This document shows positions 4,710-5,712 of a stretch of 5,712 nucleotides of DNA, in pieces. The stretch lies in assembly GCA_900751035.1 (NCBI GenBank), contig CAADSF010000176.1, positions 1 to 5,712 of the forward strand, read 5' to 3'. This stretch comes from an uncultured Oscillospiraceae bacterium. GTDB lineage: Bacteria > Bacillota > Clostridia > Oscillospirales > Oscillospiraceae. Position numbers and translations under genes: made by a program. The notes below the pieces were generated by a model. It had not been told where the DNA came from. It worked only from the letters and a program-made list of their open reading frames with translations, and ran no database searches. The stretch's first letter is position 1. Each line of letters begins with the position of its first letter.

Positions 4710-4748
4710 CAGCCACTCAGGCAATCTATTTTGGATATGGAGGCAATT

Positions 4749-5678
4749 ATGAGCGTAGCGGACATCTATGAAAAGAGAGCGACATTCTCCTTCGAGGTTT
4801 TCCCGCCCAAGACGGACGTGGGCATGGAAAAGCTGTGCGGCAAGGACGGAGTTCTGGACAAGCTCTATACCCTGCAGCCCGACTATATTTCCTGTACCTA
4901 CGGCGCCGGCGGCACCAACGTCGGCAAGAACCTTGAGGTTCTGGACAAGATTCAGAAGGACGGCAAGACCATCCCTGTGACGCACTTCACCTGCATCGGC
5001 AACACCAAGGAAGACATCAAGGAAAAGCTGCAGACCTACCTGGATCACGGCATCAACCACATGCTCGCCCTGCGCGGCGACCTGCCCTTCGGCTGGACCG
5101 GCACGAACGGCGACCTCCACTATGCGACCGAGCTTGTCAAGTTCGTCCGCAAGGAGTTCGGCGACAAATTCACCATCGCGGTCGCAGGCTCTCCCGAAGG
5201 CCATATCCAGTGCCGCAGTCTGGAAGCCGACATCGCGTTCCTGAAGCAGAAGCAGGATAACGGCGCGGACTATATCATTTCCCAGCTCTGTTGGGATATG
5301 GACGCGTTCCGCTACTGGCTCGAAGCCATCCGCAACGCCGGTATCTGGCTGCCGGTCGACGTGGGCATCATGCCGATTCTCGATCAGGCTGCAACCATCA
5401 ACATGGCCCTCAGCCGCAACGGCTGCGTCATGGACCGCAAGCTCTGCGAGATCATCTCCAAGAACTGGATCTTCCCGAACCCCTTCGACAAAGAGCCGTT
5501 CGACGCAGACGTCGCCGGCAAGAAGGAGAGCTTCAAAAAAGCCGGTATCGAATACACCATCAACCAGATCGACGAGTACCGCGCCTGCGGCATCGACGGC
5601 ATCCACCTGTACGCGCTCAACAAGTACGAGGACGTCGCCTGCATCGCAAAGGAAGCCGGCCTGATCGATCTCGTTTAA
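4749..5678 (+). CDS. metF: 5,10-methylenetetrahydrofolate reductase
   Basis: The 309-residue product is a single-domain MetF TIM barrel of normal bacterial length. It reduces methylene-THF to methyl-THF with FAD, for methionine synthesis or as the last methyl-branch step of the Wood-Ljungdahl pathway. Seen: FSFEVFPPKT (13-22) with the catalytic Glu16, YGAGGT (51-56), the flavin-site LALRGDLP (106-113) with Asp111, ISQLCWD (177-183) with the folate-site Gln179, and GIHLYALNK (284-292) near the end. The ATG at 4749 is chosen because GGAGG (4739-4743) precedes it by 5 bases. An ATG 14 codons upstream (4707) has no such site and lies in a hairpin. Next to cooT, a role in acetyl-CoA synthesis is likely, perhaps with a MetV partner to the right, outside the window. 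The enzyme call is secure; the pathway is inferred. Confidence 0.96.
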   Translation: MSVADIYEKRATFSFEVFPPKTDVGMEKLCGKDGVLDKLYTLQPDYISCTYGAGGTNVGKNLEVLDKIQKDGKTIPVTHFTCIGNTKEDIKEKLQTYLDHGINHMLALRGDLPFGWTGTNGDLHYATELVKFVRKEFGDKFTIAVAGSPEGHIQCRSLEADIAFLKQKQDNGADYIISQLCWDMDAFRYWLEAIRNAGIWLPVDVGIMPILDQAATINMALSRNGCVMDRKLCEIISKNWIFPNPFDKEPFDADVAGKKESFKKAGIEYTINQIDEYRACGIDGIHLYALNKYEDVACIAKEAGLIDLV

Positions 5679-5697
5679 TCGAAATTTCCGCGGCAGG

Positions 5698-5712
5698 CGG
5701 GCTGTGCGCCCG
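5698..5712 (+). terminator. hairpin start at the window edge, possibly a terminator
   Basis: CGGGC (5698-5702) pairs with GCCCG (5708-5712) around TGTGC, 19 bases past the metF stop. The preceding GCGGCAGG could extend the stem if its partner follows beyond the window. Whether a T run follows is unknown, so a terminator or simply a GC-rich spacer before a next gene both remain open. Confidence 0.35.

Noticed and set aside
4707..4748. A start for metF 14 codons upstream
   Set aside because: The ATG at 4707 is inside a stable hairpin and lacks a Shine-Dalgarno. The ATG at 4749 has GGAGG at good distance and gives the usual family start.
4677..4748. A riboswitch (SAM, THF, cobalamin or NiCo type) ahead of metF
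   Set aside because: The leader is only about 72 bases and has one simple hairpin. I see no conserved core of these classes.
4554..5606. A 350-codon open frame opposite metF
   Set aside because: It is the mirror of the metF coding frame in GC-rich DNA, has no motif and no promoter, and metF on the other strand is certain.

Overview
The window comes from a GC-rich, low-GC-phylum-type bacterium. Coding DNA is rich in G+C, promoters are AT-rich with sigma-A-like hexamers, Shine-Dalgarno sites are strong, and the proteins look clostridial. My best guess is a gut member of the Oscillospiraceae or a relative that carries Wood-Ljungdahl (acetyl-CoA pathway) genes. This is an inference from gene content and sequence style; there is no rRNA or other marker here to prove it.\n\nLeft part (1-2680, all + strand): the 3' two-thirds of a DEAD-box RNA helicase, a DprA/Smf-like protein whose TTG start overlaps the helicase stop, and a transglutaminase-like protein with an intact Cys-His-Asp triad. 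The three are packed as one transcription unit. Between 2677 and about 3083 lies a 400-base patch of non-coding repeats: three copies (two direct, one inverted) of one palindromic unit, plus a second hairpin element of another kind. The transglutaminase stop codon falls inside the first repeat. A strong bidirectional terminator (3118-3152) separates this half from the next.\n\nRight part (3175-5678): a metal-handling and one-carbon block. A CsoR/RcnR-family repressor with a 47-residue His-rich N-terminal tail is read leftward. Divergently from a 186-base intergenic region runs a three-gene operon: a His/Cys-rich small protein, a CooT-family nickel-binding protein, and an unrecognised 75-residue protein. 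Next, with its own promoter and a hairpin leader, comes metF (5,10-methylenetetrahydrofolate reductase). CooT is known from nickel supply to carbon monoxide dehydrogenase, and MetF makes the methyl group for acetyl-CoA synthase. The block therefore reads as a nickel-responsive supply module at the edge of a Wood-Ljungdahl cluster that probably continues to the right.\n\nThe most interesting point is the repressor. Its metal site reads His45-Cys77-His102-Cys106, with the same 32/25/4 spacing as the nickel sensor InrS, and it carries a His-rich tail resembling that of the protein it probably controls. The divergent control region holds two clear palindromes, one inside the candidate repressor promoter and one upstream of the operon promoter.
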